Source: an uncultured Alphaproteobacteria bacterium | GTDB taxonomy: Bacteria; Pseudomonadota; Alphaproteobacteria; UBA7887 | Direction of reading: 5' to 3' | Length of the DNA stretch: 23,481 nucleotides | NCBI GenBank assembly: GCA_913044255.1 | Contig: CAJWOI010000007.1 | Span: 1-23,481 of the forward strand | In this document: positions 1 through 8,017 of the stretch, piece after piece | Layout: the number at the start of each line of letters is the position of its first letter | Numbering within the stretch: position 1 is the stretch's first letter | The notes under the pieces: generated by a model | What the model was told of the DNA's origin: nothing | Databases searched by the model: none | The model's input: the letters and a program-made list of their open reading frames with translations, nothing else | Position numbers and translations under genes: made by a program

Positions 1-1709
1 TTCATGCAACGGCCGCAAGCCGAACCGCGGACATTGGTCAGGCGATACCGGGCGCAACGGTCCGCGTCCGGTTTCCACATTTCGTAACCGTTGAACATCA
101 CCTTATCACCCCAGGAAATCGCGTCACAGGGGCATTCACGGGCGCATTTGGTGCAATTGTTGCAGAAATACTGCAAACCGAAGTCGATGGGCCTGTCCGG
201 TTCCAGCGGCATGTCCGTTGTCATCACTACCGTTTTCAGGCGTGGGCCAACAAAGGGGTTCAGGACCAACTCTCCAATCCGAGAAAGTTCACCTAATCCT
301 GCCAGCAACATCAGTGGTATGTGCAGCACATCGCTGTCCACATTTGTCTGGGCCCGCGAGGAAAAACCTTCCTGTCGCAGGGTTTCAGCCATTACTCCGG
401 CGATCTCCGCCCCGCGTAAATAGGCCCGCATCGACTGGGTGCCGGAGATCCAGTCGTCGCCCGACGCCCCTTCCATGGTATCAAATTCTTGATCGATCAG
501 TATCACCACGGCGTATTTGTGCTTGATCTCCATCGGCTCGCCGCCAGCACCGTGGGAAAACCAGGCATAGTCCGGTACCTCGCAGATCCCGGTAACATCG
601 GCGCCCAAAAAGTAAGACAGTGATTTCAACGCCTTGCTGTTGGCGGCCGGATCTCCGAACGGTTCGTGGTCAACGAAAGCCTTTACTGGACCATCTTGCT
701 CAGGGACCATGGAGCGCATGGATGGCATCATGCCTGCAGTATGAGGCTGCTTGAAAGCGAAACGCTGGCGTTCGCGTTGCGCCTTCGCACCTAGATCACC
801 ACGCAGGGCCCGGTCAAAAAAAGCGGCACGCTTAGGCACCCGGGGTACCTCGTCATCCAAGATAAGAGTAGTGGGACGGTCCACCCTTTGCACCGTCTCC
901 ATCGGATAGTTACCAAGATGGGTTGCACGTTTGGCCCGGCGGTTGCGTTCCCGGCCGGAGGTTGCGCCGTTGATTCCAAACCAATGGGACAGACCCTTTT
1001 CCCCAAGCGCAGATGATGCCAGCGGCTCGTCCGTTTCCAGCTCGTAATCGGTCGTAACCACCGCTAGGGAAAAGTTATCGATGAAGGGATTGTGCAATTT
1101 GCTGGTGACGTCATCCCTCACGGCCAAGCCGGCTAACACCGCCAAACGTTTCGCATCAACCGAACCAGCTCCCATTACGTGAGGTTCCGCCGACCAGCCG
1201 AGTTGCGAGATATGGCCGGCCAAGCAGACGGCGATGCCGCCGATGCGGGCGTCCGCTGCATCCCCGACCGCTGGTTCGATCCAAGCACGGGCAGGATTGC
1301 CTGTTTCCGGTACCCTGCCATGGGCAAGCAGCAAAACGACAGCGAAGTCATGGTGTGCCTGTCTGTCACCATCGGTGCACCAAGCGTTGTCGGGTATCCG
1401 GCAAATCCCAACCTGGGACGCGTTCATGAAACAGCTATAACCTTTAACATCCACCATGCGGCGATGGTTATCGTCTGGAACCGGCGCCTTAGATGCCGCC
1501 GGTTCTCGCACTGCGTTGTCGACAAAGATATCTAGATAGTCACGCAACGCCTTTGCCAACGGTCCCTTTGGGCCGCCGCCGTGGCGCGCTACAACAACAG
1601 GACCCTTTGCCGTTTCATGCTCAATTATGCCGGCGTCCCGTGGCAGTGTCTCCAAGGGATAGGTCCCTAGGTGATAAAGTCGGGCATTGGCCTTCGTTCT
1701 GAGCAGCAT
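1..1709 (-). CDS. Reductive-dehalogenase-like protein with internal duplication, C-terminus off window
   Basis: One uninterrupted frame runs from ATG 1709-1707 to the left edge: 569 codons with no stop, so the gene is partial. Upstream AGGTAG lies 8 bases before the ATG. Cysteines C516, C519, C522 and C526 form CX2CX2CX3CP; C552, C565 and C568 look like the start of a second cluster. This is the two-[4Fe-4S] signature of corrinoid reductive dehalogenases, which remove halogens from organohalides. The first ~255 residues resemble the next ~235: GIC(R/E)(I/V)PD(N/Y)AW at 101-110 and 374-383, NPF at 207-209 and 484-486, and HLG(T/N)YP near 13-18 and 264-269. The first half has no cysteine cluster, so it looks like a degenerate duplicate of the cobalamin-binding module, as I recall for the soluble NpRdhA/BhbA type. 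No Tat signal is seen, so the protein is probably cytoplasmic. Any C-terminal reductase module would lie outside the window. Substrate unknown. Confidence 0.82.
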   Translation of the reverse strand, partial: MLLRTKANARLYHLGTYPLETLPRDAGIIEHETAKGPVVVARHGGGPKGPLAKALRDYLDIFVDNAVREPAASKAPVPDDNHRRMVDVKGYSCFMNASQVGICRIPDNAWCTDGDRQAHHDFAVVLLLAHGRVPETGNPARAWIEPAVGDAADARIGGIAVCLAGHISQLGWSAEPHVMGAGSVDAKRLAVLAGLAVRDDVTSKLHNPFIDNFSLAVVTTDYELETDEPLASSALGEKGLSHWFGINGATSGRERNRRAKRATHLGNYPMETVQRVDRPTTLILDDEVPRVPKRAAFFDRALRGDLGAKAQRERQRFAFKQPHTAGMMPSMRSMVPEQDGPVKAFVDHEPFGDPAANSKALKSLSYFLGADVTGICEVPDYAWFSHGAGGEPMEIKHKYAVVILIDQEFDTMEGASGDDWISGTQSMRAYLRGAEIAGVMAETLRQEGFSSRAQTNVDSDVLHIPLMLLAGLGELSRIGELVLNPFVGPRLKTVVMTTDMPLEPDRPIDFGLQYFCNNCTKCARECPCDAISWGDKVMFNGYEMWKPDADRCARYRLTNVRGSACGRCM

Positions 1710-2173
1710 GTTTCGTTCTACCTATCATCTGCAACGGCGGTTTGTTCTTTGTTTTTCCGTCTGCTCGTTGAAGCCAAATATTCTTCGATTGAGCCTTCTA
1801 TGTTTCAGGCAAGTTCCTCACTGGTTTGCTCGCCAGTGGCGACGTTGTTTAGTTTATATCACTCCTGTCACTTGATACTGTCAATTCCACATTGTACTAT
1901 TTCGCTACGATCGATATTTCGTGGACTTTTGTGCCCCTACGGAGCGGATCCAGCCGCGCCGATTACAGACTTTGCGATAAATAGAACGTAGGATTTGGTT
2001 GAGCTTGACCACGGAGAGCAGCCACCCCGCCGACCCACCCAAGCCGACCAATCGTTACTGCAACCTTGATAATGAATTACGAGCCCGGGCCCCTGGGAAA
2101 TGGCCCATGGAACTCGTTTCGGAGCTTTTGCATGCAATGAATCTTTATCGCTGTAAGCCGCCTTTGCCTAATC
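1710..2173. other. Intergenic stretch with one repeat copy
   Basis: No convincing gene on either strand. The part nearest 1710 should hold the promoter of the leftward reductive-dehalogenase gene; no clear -35/-10 pair was recognised. The right half holds one copy of the dispersed repeat (about 2012-2112). The rest shows nothing identifiable. Confidence 0.5.
2012..2112 (+). repeat. Dispersed intergenic repeat, copy 1
   Basis: Contains the family core GAATTACGAGCCCGGGCCCC starting at 2074, ending in TGGG at 2097. It is preceded by the diverged upstream module (CCAATCGTTACTGCAACCTT, AATGAATTAC) and followed by AATGGCCCATGG. It lies between the reductive-dehalogenase gene and the crotonase gene, downstream of the latter. 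Confidence 0.7.
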
Positions 2174-2983
2174 TCAAATGTTATCGAAGTCGCCGTGCCG
2201 GCCAGCGCCTTTACTAAACCGACCGGCGCCCGCTATGCCTTCTTGGCGCAAGGTGTCGATCGCGTTAGACCATTCCTGCTTCATCGCATCTCGCAACGAA
2301 AGGCCATACCCGTCGATAACGGATCGGCGGTCCGCCAGCATAGTTGCCTGGGGAAATCGGGATATCTCATGTGCGATTTCCTCGGCGACTTGTCGCACCT
2401 CATCATCGGGCACCACCCGTTCACATAGCCCAATCTCGTAGCATTCCTGCGCGGTGACTTTGCGTCCAGTCAACACAAGGTCCAATGCTTTCCCCTGACC
2501 GACCAGACGGGGCAATCGGGCGGTTCCGCCGTCTATCAACGGAACACCCCATCGGCGGCAATAGACCCCCATATAGGCGCTCTCGCCCATGACACGCATA
2601 TCGCAAAGCAGGGCAAGCTCCATGCCCCCGGCGACCGCTGGCCCGTTGATTGCGGCAATCACAGGCTTGTTGAACTCCATGCGCGTCGGTCCCATGAGCG
2701 CGCGGGGCACCGGACCAGCACCGACCTGGAAACCGCGTTTCTCGGCAATGTTCTTTTCAAAATCTTCGGTGGTCAGGGACGCAGCGTACTTCAGATCCCA
2801 TCCAGCGCAAAATGCGCCACCTTCTCCGAAAAAGACGGCGACGCGCGCTTCCTCGCTTCGCTCGAATTCCTCGAACGCTTCGCTTAACAAGGCCGCTGTT
2901 TCGGGGGTGACCGCATTGCGCGCCTCAGGCCGGCTCTGGACGATCGCCCAAACATTGTCCCGTTTCTCAATTCTGACAGTCAT
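2174..2983 (-). CDS. Enoyl-CoA hydratase/isomerase (crotonase) family protein
   Basis: A 269-residue protein, normal for crotonases, which hydrate, isomerise or hydrolyse acyl-CoA thioesters in the cytoplasm. The oxyanion-hole motifs are present: CAGWDLK near residues 59-65 and GPAVAGGMELALLCD near 114-128. Glu122 matches the first catalytic acid of true hydratases. The second catalytic Glu position, in the segment ending DGGTARLPRLVG, is not clearly a Glu, so isomerase or another crotonase activity is possible. Start chosen at ATG 2983 because GGGAG precedes it at good spacing and the sequence MTVRIEKRD is family-like; a longer in-frame start at 3052 would add 23 residues with no family match. 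The gene stands alone, divergent from the crotonase fragment at 3121. Exact substrate unknown. Confidence 0.9.
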   Translation of the reverse strand: MTVRIEKRDNVWAIVQSRPEARNAVTPETAALLSEAFEEFERSEEARVAVFFGEGGAFCAGWDLKYAASLTTEDFEKNIAEKRGFQVGAGPVPRALMGPTRMEFNKPVIAAINGPAVAGGMELALLCDMRVMGESAYMGVYCRRWGVPLIDGGTARLPRLVGQGKALDLVLTGRKVTAQECYEIGLCERVVPDDEVRQVAEEIAHEISRFPQATMLADRRSVIDGYGLSLRDAMKQEWSNAIDTLRQEGIAGAGRFSKGAGRHGDFDNI

Positions 2984-3120
2984 TTTTACTCCCGCATAAC
3001 TGAACACGCCCAGCGTCGCGCGCTGAGTGGCCACGGACATTCTTTGAAGCAAAATAGTAGCAATTGCTAAGCGGATGCAACAATTCTGTAGTATTGCATC
3101 GGCTTACAGAGAGGACTGCG

Positions 3121-3303
3121 ATGTCAACGGTTACCTACGAAAAGGGCGGTCGGATCACTTTGAACCGACCGGAAGTTCTCAACGCCATCGATGACAAACT
3201 ACCGCACGATTTAGCGGCGTGCGTAGAGGAAGCGAATACCGGCCTCTGCAAAAAAAAGGAAGCCGATGCCAGTCGACTCATGTTTGCTTTTGTATATTTG
3301 TGA
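3121..3303 (+). pseudogene. Truncated enoyl-CoA hydratase, N-terminal fragment
   Basis: The first ~40 residues read as a crotonase N-terminus (VTYEKGGRITLNRPEVLNAI, then DDKLPHDLAACVEEAN). From about 3241 the frame turns into unrelated residues with a lysine run and stops at 3303. A real crotonase has about 260 residues and no later part of the domain follows, so this is a gene remnant. Its ribosome binding site GAGAGGA, just before the ATG, is intact. It is not a copy of the neighbouring crotonase at 2174-2983, since the N-termini differ strongly. A short peptide could still be translated. Confidence 0.7.
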
Positions 3304-3486
3304 TGATTGCGGCGCGACACTTCATCCGACGGCAGGGGACTGTTGTGTTTTCTGCATCTTAGGTTCGATCGCTTGTCCACCCAAACAAAAGCAAACGATG
3401 ATCATGGTATAATCCAAGATTGCCGTAGTTAACACTCCGTGATGCGCGATTCTGTCCCCCTACGACGCGTCTGACTTATATGAAAA

Positions 3487-4806
3487 TTAATGGAGCTTCA
3501 ACCGTGGTCGCGTCCTTCGCATTATCGTCTGACCACTGACCAACAGTGCAGTTTGAATAGGGCCATGCAGTTTGAGTTGATGAGACCGATACAGAGACCG
3601 GTATGCGAATCGCGCAAGCCACCCTTCGAGCGTGAACCGGCCCAAAATCCTTCCCATAAGAGCTCCTATTGCGCTCTTGGAAGTCAGGGAAACAAGTGAC
3701 CCGTAATCGTTGTACTCGAATTTCAATGGAGGCCTATTCCCAAATTTACCTTTTATCGTCCGGACGATATGTTCCGCCTGTTGCCGAACTGCCTGCGCAC
3801 GAGGCGGCACCCTGCGTGTTAAATCTCCGATAGACAAGCTGCAATCGGCGCAATCGCCGATGGCGAAAACGTCGTCGTCTCTCGTGGCTTGCAGCGACGG
3901 ATGAACCACCAACTGACCAATATGGTTCGCTTCAAGCCCATCAAGTTCTCGCAAGATATCCGGCGCCTTAATGCCCGCAGTCCAGACGACAATATCGGCA
4001 GGCAGTCGGTCGCCTGAAGCCATTCGAATATCTTGCGAGCCCACTTCTGTTACTTGTTCTCCCGTCACAACTTTGACATCCAGATGATTTAGGCGAGCTG
4101 CTACAGCTTTTGATAGGCGGCGAGGAAGCTGGGGTAAAATTCGTTCCCCAGCTTCCAAAAGGGTGATCGAGATGCTCTCATGCGGATCGATCCGGTCAAG
4201 CCCAAACTCCACTAAATTAGAGACCCCCTCTCTCAATTCGGCAGCGAGTTCAACTCCAGTCGCACCTGCGCCAACAATTACTACGTTAACGGCATCAGTC
4301 ATGCTCCGGCTTGCTCGTGTGTCAATGCGTATACAGGTTTCTAACAGGTGCCGGTGGAACCTCTCCGCCTCCTTCCGTGTGTCAAGAAAATAGCAGTGCT
4401 CGGCCACTCCCGAGACTCCAAAATCATTAGACACACTGCCAATAGCAATAACCAAAGTGCTGTAGCTTAGTGATCGGGCGGGAACCATCTGTTCGCCCTT
4501 GTCGTCTTGCATCGACGCCAACTCAATGAGTTTTTTTGATCGATCAAGTCCGGCAAGACTTCCCAACATGAATCGGAACCCGTTTTGCTTAGCGTGAATA
4601 AGATAATTAACTTCGTCCTCGCCGGCCGGCCGCGTTCCGGCTGCGATCTGATGCAAAAGCGGCTTCCAGAGATGAGTCAAGGATTGGTCGACCAGCGTGA
4701 TCCTAGCGCGATCGCGATGACCCAGTGCTTTACCTAACGCCGTCACCAGTTCTAATCCACCGGCACCTCCACCAACAACGACAATATCATGCGCCGGTTC
4801 GGCCAT
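3487..4806 (-). CDS. ndh: Type II NADH:quinone oxidoreductase
   Basis: A 439-residue FAD protein of the single-subunit NADH dehydrogenase family, which passes electrons from NADH to quinone at the inner face of the membrane without pumping protons. The FAD-binding Rossmann motif VVGGGAGGLE is at residues 10-19. A second dinucleotide fold (NADH), VVIVGAGATGVELAAEL, lies near 175-190. The FAD-contacting AIGDCAD is in the C-terminal third. The last ~70 residues (GWLARFAYRSLYRSHQ) are basic and aromatic, as in the membrane-attaching tail of this family. ATG 4806 is preceded by a weak GAGG. It follows the threonine dehydratase gene on the same strand after 91 bases, so co-transcription is possible, though the jobs are unrelated. 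Confidence 0.92.
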   Translation of the reverse strand: MAEPAHDIVVVGGGAGGLELVTALGKALGHRDRARITLVDQSLTHLWKPLLHQIAAGTRPAGEDEVNYLIHAKQNGFRFMLGSLAGLDRSKKLIELASMQDDKGEQMVPARSLSYSTLVIAIGSVSNDFGVSGVAEHCYFLDTRKEAERFHRHLLETCIRIDTRASRSMTDAVNVVIVGAGATGVELAAELREGVSNLVEFGLDRIDPHESISITLLEAGERILPQLPRRLSKAVAARLNHLDVKVVTGEQVTEVGSQDIRMASGDRLPADIVVWTAGIKAPDILRELDGLEANHIGQLVVHPSLQATRDDDVFAIGDCADCSLSIGDLTRRVPPRAQAVRQQAEHIVRTIKGKFGNRPPLKFEYNDYGSLVSLTSKSAIGALMGRILGRFTLEGWLARFAYRSLYRSHQLKLHGPIQTALLVSGQTIMRRTRPRLKLH

Positions 4807-4897
4807 TATTTAATGCCTCATCAACTACTCGTGAACAATTGGTATAATCAATGCGAGTTGCGGAAACTGAATCTCCGACCTTTTGCCTGATGATCCT

Positions 4898-6112
4898 TCA
4901 CTTCGTCAGCTCTTTCACGGAGACAGAGAACTCTGCCGATTTGATTTTTTTTATCACTCCCTCAGCGTGCGCCTGATCTCTCGTCTCAATCGTTATATCT
5001 AAACGGGCTGAACTCGCAGCTAAATCCATCGCAAAACGGCTGTGCTCTACCGCCAACACATTGGCACCAGCATCCGCACAAATTCCGGATACAGCGTGCA
5101 GCTGACCCGGTTTGTCCGGCATCGCGATACTGAGCGTGATTACCTGCCCAAAGCGCACCATGTTTCGCATAAGGACGGAAGACAACATTCGAGCATCGAT
5201 GTTGCCTCCGCAAAGGATCAGGCCCACCTTTCTGCCAAAAAAGTGCTGCGGATGTTCCAGTAAGGCGGCTAATCCTGCGGCCCCAGCCCCCTCCGCAACC
5301 ACCTTGTCATGGAGAGCAAACATGGCGACTGCATTTTCAATCGCCGCTTCGGATACAGTCAACACCTCATCGACATTCCCTCTGATTAAAGAGAGAGGGA
5401 TATCGCCGATTTCCGCTACCGCAATTCCTTCCGCAAGAGTTGAACCGGAACAAGGTCTGGTCTCCCCATTCAGCGCATTGGTCAGGGATGGGTAAAGTTC
5501 GGGCTCTACACCAACAATCTTTATAGATGGACGAACACTTTTGGCTGCAATCGCACAACCTGCAATTAGTCCTCCCCCACCAACCGGAATGACTAGAACA
5601 TCTAGGTCAGGGACGTCAGCTAACATTTCCAGCGCAATTGTTCCCTGACCAGAAATCACGCACTTGTCGTTGAAGGGATGGATAAAAATGAGCCCCTGCT
5701 TGCTTGCCAGTGTTTCAGCGTGTTGTGCTGCCTCGTTGAGGGTCGCTCCTTCGATAACAGCATTTGCACCAAGGATTGTTGTATTACGCACCTTCGTGAA
5801 AGGTGTGCTATCCGGCATAACAATCGTAGCCGGGATCCCAAGCCGTTTCGCATTGTAGGCAACCCCTTGTGCATGGTTACCCGCCGACATCGCAACGACA
5901 CCTACACTTCTTTGTTTCTTTGACAGAGTCAGCAACTTAGTGAGTGCCCCACGCACTTTGAATGCACTTGTATGCTGTCTGTTTTCATACTTCACATAGA
6001 TTTCTATTCCCGTGCATTGCGTCAGGGGATGAGACGGGCAGCATTGTGTATGAAGAATGGCGTCGCCATGCTGCTTGGCTGCTTCTTTGATATCTGAAAA
6101 CGAGACAGTCAT
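4898..6112 (-). CDS. ilvA: Threonine dehydratase (threonine ammonia-lyase) with ACT domain
   Basis: A 404-residue fold-type II PLP enzyme that deaminates threonine (or serine) to 2-oxobutanoate (or pyruvate), the first step towards isoleucine. The PLP lysine is K52 in SAFKVRGA. The glycine-rich phosphate loop PVGGGGLIAG lies near 176-185. The C-terminal ~80 residues hold one ACT domain (MPDKPGQLHAVSGICADAGA), a small-ligand-sensing module. The single short ACT resembles the ~400-residue biosynthetic/catabolic type, not the 510-residue E. coli IlvA with two ACT-like units, so the symbol is approximate. The start codon lacks a clear ribosome binding site. A large imperfect hairpin sits just upstream at 6130-6173. 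Confidence 0.9.
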   Translation of the reverse strand: MTVSFSDIKEAAKQHGDAILHTQCCPSHPLTQCTGIEIYVKYENRQHTSAFKVRGALTKLLTLSKKQRSVGVVAMSAGNHAQGVAYNAKRLGIPATIVMPDSTPFTKVRNTTILGANAVIEGATLNEAAQHAETLASKQGLIFIHPFNDKCVISGQGTIALEMLADVPDLDVLVIPVGGGGLIAGCAIAAKSVRPSIKIVGVEPELYPSLTNALNGETRPCSGSTLAEGIAVAEIGDIPLSLIRGNVDEVLTVSEAAIENAVAMFALHDKVVAEGAGAAGLAALLEHPQHFFGRKVGLILCGGNIDARMLSSVLMRNMVRFGQVITLSIAMPDKPGQLHAVSGICADAGANVLAVEHSRFAMDLAASSARLDITIETRDQAHAEGVIKKIKSAEFSVSVKELTK

Positions 6113-6129
6113 TGTTGTACGGCCGGTTG

Positions 6130-6173
6130 GTCACCTGACGGTGCAAGTCCATTCCTCGCACCGTTAACGTGAC
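6130..6173. promoter_or_regulatory. Imperfect hairpin upstream of the threonine dehydratase gene
   Basis: GTCAC (6130-6134) pairs with GTGAC (6169-6173), and ACGGTGC (6138-6144) pairs with GCACCGT (6158-6164), leaving a 13-base loop. It ends 18 bases from the start codon of the leftward gene, so it would lie in its leader RNA or act as an operator. No poly-T tract follows, so it is not a simple terminator. Confidence 0.35.
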
Positions 6174-6470
6174 TGTTTACTTGCTTCCCTATATGCCACA
6201 TAGCTGGGCCGCCATTACGCTGCAGACCGCCGTGGGACGAATGCCCTGCCTGGTTTTTCGTCTCTATTGCGAACAGAAATAGAGTAGTGCTGTTGGCAAT
6301 ATGGTCGACCTGAGACGCGATCTTGATCACAATATTCGTGTGTCGGACGTGATGCGTGTGGCCACATAGGCCATTTGCATCCTGTCCCCCGCCTTAATTT
6401 GGGAATTGCGGTCTCCCTACAAATTCTGTTTCTGCTCAGAGAATGGTCTTTTGTTACGGGTGACGGCCTA
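6174..6470. other. Gene-poor stretch between threonine dehydratase and the secreted-protein gene
   Basis: Short open frames exist on both strands, but none resembles a known family, and their composition looks non-coding. The promoter for the leftward threonine dehydratase gene is expected here; none was recognised with confidence. Confidence 0.4.
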
Positions 6471-7208
6471 CTATTCGAGCGCCCCAGCACCTCGAACCAG
6501 CGGTTTAGCCTTTTCGCTGTTTCCAAGCGCCCATGCACTCACAAGGTGGGCCATCGGCTGCTGCGTAAGTCCAAAACTGATTATTGAATATTCTACTGTC
6601 GGCGAAACAACGACACTTTTCTTCATCCATTTTTCAATGTCGGCTCCAGCAGTTACGACTTTAAAAGAAGGGCTCTCAGGGCTAATAACTGGTGATCTAA
6701 GGACATTTCCTGTTAAATTTTTAGCTTGGCTATAAAGATCGCTTACGTACTCTTTCGCTCTTGAAATAACGGAAGCATTTCCAGAGTCAGCAGAAGCAGG
6801 AGACCCCCTCATATCACCCTCTTGCTCTCTAGCAACAGGACGAAAGTCTGGCCATAGCTCATCACCCAAAGGATCATGGATGGTAGGAACCGTGCTTAAC
6901 CCACTATACGCTCCTTCAGGATCATCCTTCACATTTAGATGACCAACTATCAATTTGCTTTGCCACTCTCTTGCCGCGCGTTTTGATAGATCAGTTAAAG
7001 CGGGTCCATAGATCCGTTCAAGCACTTTAAGATTTCGTTTCGCAATTTCATTTCCACTCAGCGCCTCACCGTACAGCCACGCGTAAGCCACGATACGTTG
7101 TTCTTTAGTGGGGTTCTGGTACTGGTTGTAAGGGGCAGCCGAAACTAACGATACCAGCATCGATGACAAAAAAACAACGAATCCAATTATAAGAAAGCGA
7201 ATTTTCAC
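6471..7208 (-). CDS. Secreted protein of unknown function
   Basis: Not recognised. The 245-residue product begins with a basic residue pair and a hydrophobic stretch ending SLVSAAPYNQYQ, a typical Sec signal peptide with cleavage likely after an Ala near residue 25. The mature part has no membrane segment. Tyr, Lys and acidic residues are spread through residues 30-90, and a polar Ser/Pro-rich middle separates it from the C-terminal part. Start set at GTG 7208-7206, because AGGAG lies 8 bases upstream; the GTG at 7217 overlaps that AGGAG. The same ribosome binding site, start and first ~40 codons recur in a truncated copy at 10277. A double hairpin (7244-7284) lies in its leader. Probably periplasmic. 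Confidence 0.7.
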   Translation of the reverse strand: MKIRFLIIGFVVFLSSMLVSLVSAAPYNQYQNPTKEQRIVAYAWLYGEALSGNEIAKRNLKVLERIYGPALTDLSKRAAREWQSKLIVGHLNVKDDPEGAYSGLSTVPTIHDPLGDELWPDFRPVAREQEGDMRGSPASADSGNASVISRAKEYVSDLYSQAKNLTGNVLRSPVISPESPSFKVVTAGADIEKWMKKSVVVSPTVEYSIISFGLTQQPMAHLVSAWALGNSEKAKPLVRGAGALE

Positions 7209-7243
7209 GTCTGTCACTCCTATTCGGGGTCTCTTCCCGGCAG

Positions 7244-7284
7244 AAAAGGCCTCGCCTTTTTCCCTGTTCAGGGAAAAGGCGAGG
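7244..7284 (-). promoter_or_regulatory. Two mutually exclusive hairpins (terminator- or attenuator-like)
   Basis: Segment GCCTTTT (7254-7260) can pair with AAAAGGC on its left (7244-7250) or with AAAAGGC on its right (7274-7280). In the second case CTCGCC and CCCT/AGGG extend the stem to about 15 bp across 7250-7284, with one bulge. Read leftwards the large stem is followed by CCTTTTCTG, a weak T-tract. It lies 36 bases before the start of the secreted-protein gene, so it could terminate upstream transcription or act as a leader attenuator. Inference only. Confidence 0.4.
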
Positions 7285-7460
7285 AAGCGTTGACCGTTGT
7301 TTTGGAGGGAGGGTTCAAAACGTGAAGCCAGCGCAGTGCGATCTTGCCATTGTGAGATTGAGTTAGCGGCCCAGGTTTTACAATTGTGGTGAACTCATGT
7401 CAACTTAAATAAAACACAGTTTCATTGAGTGAAATACCGAAAATAGAGGTAGTCCTTGTT

Positions 7461-7520
7461 GAGCCCCTGGGATCCTGGGCATTACAGGCATTAGTCCGTG
7501 TACCCTTAAGCTTGTTCACC
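7461..7520 (+). repeat. Dispersed intergenic repeat, copy 2 (downstream module)
   Basis: GAGCCCCTGGGATCCTGGGC starts at 7461, followed by ATTACAGGCATTAGTCCGTG and a diverged TTGTTCACC. The same order occurs in copy 7 (16370-16425). The upstream module is missing here. Confidence 0.65.
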
Positions 7521-7671
7521 GGTACATGATCCAGGTGCCGTGGTTACTGCTACGGGGACCGGGCACCACCAACCGAGTATCAGTCAGTTAGCTACGCATC
7601 ATAGCCTAGCTTGCAGAGTGATTGACGGGACTCATGATTAGCAGGATATGACGGCCTGCAACCACGCTCTG
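7521..7671. repeat. Segmental duplicate of 8787-8939
   Basis: About 151 bases match 8787-8939 with roughly 20 substitutions and a 2-base gap by eye. Shared landmarks include GGTACATGATCCAGGTGCCG, GGGGACCGGGCACCACCAA and CCTGCAACCACGCTCTG. In the other copy this segment contains the last codons of the LysR gene and its downstream region. Confidence 0.8.
7639..7671 (-). pseudogene. 3' end relic of a LysR-family regulator gene
   Basis: Read leftwards this encodes RAWLQAVISC and a stop, against RAWLQDVVS and a stop at the end of the intact LysR gene (8909-9814). Homology stops abruptly at 7671 (CAGAGCG on the minus strand). Only the final ~10 codons and the downstream region remain, so this is a leftover of a duplicated or recombined copy. 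Confidence 0.6.
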
Positions 7672-7774
7672 TTTGGAGAGGAGTGAGACGCAGGAGTCAT
7701 GGCAATACTGAACCTGAACAACCCACGTCCGTTGGGACCCCGGTGGCGATGATAGTCGTTAATTGATCGTAGGA

Positions 7775-7795
7775 GGACCCCTGCGCCTGTTCACC
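7775..7795 (+). repeat. Short repeat piece (type A tail)
   Basis: GGACCCCTGCGCCTGTTCAC at 7775-7794 matches copy 7 at 16405-16424 exactly, and it is partly shared with 19733-19749. It is a detached downstream module of the dispersed family. Confidence 0.6.
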
Positions 7796-8017
7796 GCTCC
7801 TCGTGCATGTGGCGTCTGTTCCGCTGCACTCCCCACTTCAACCCACCGCGCTGACAAAAAAAACGGTTGCGTCTGGGGCGGTGGCGAAGCAATGAAAATC
7901 ATTGGTTCATCTCCTGATACGTATCGCAAATAGATGGCTAAACTCGGCGAGCCTACCTACTCAAGGATACTATCACGTGTTTTCTTCACAAGATCCCAAT
8001 TGATCTGGTTTCCATCA

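Larger units (their letters stand above)
7285..8017. other. Gene-free stretch with repeats and gene relics
   Basis: No full gene. It holds repeat copy 2 (7461-7520), a duplicated segment carrying a LysR gene end (7521-7671) and a short repeat piece (7775-7795). A 17-codon frame at 7699-7752 with GGAG just before its ATG is the only small coding candidate and is unrecognised. The rest shows nothing identifiable. Confidence 0.5.

Noticed and set aside
791..1411. Leftward frames at 791-1006 and 1175-1411 suggesting a broken gene
   Set aside because: They are out-of-frame shadows. The true leftward frame is open from 1709 to the edge with no frameshift.
1179..1535. 118-codon + strand frame
   Set aside because: Antisense to the partial reductive-dehalogenase gene that continues off the window; no plausible start signal.
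6109..6330. 73-residue leftward frame overlapping the threonine dehydratase start by ATGA
   Set aside because: The overlap looks like translational coupling, but the protein has no family likeness, no ribosome binding site seen, and covers the hairpin region.
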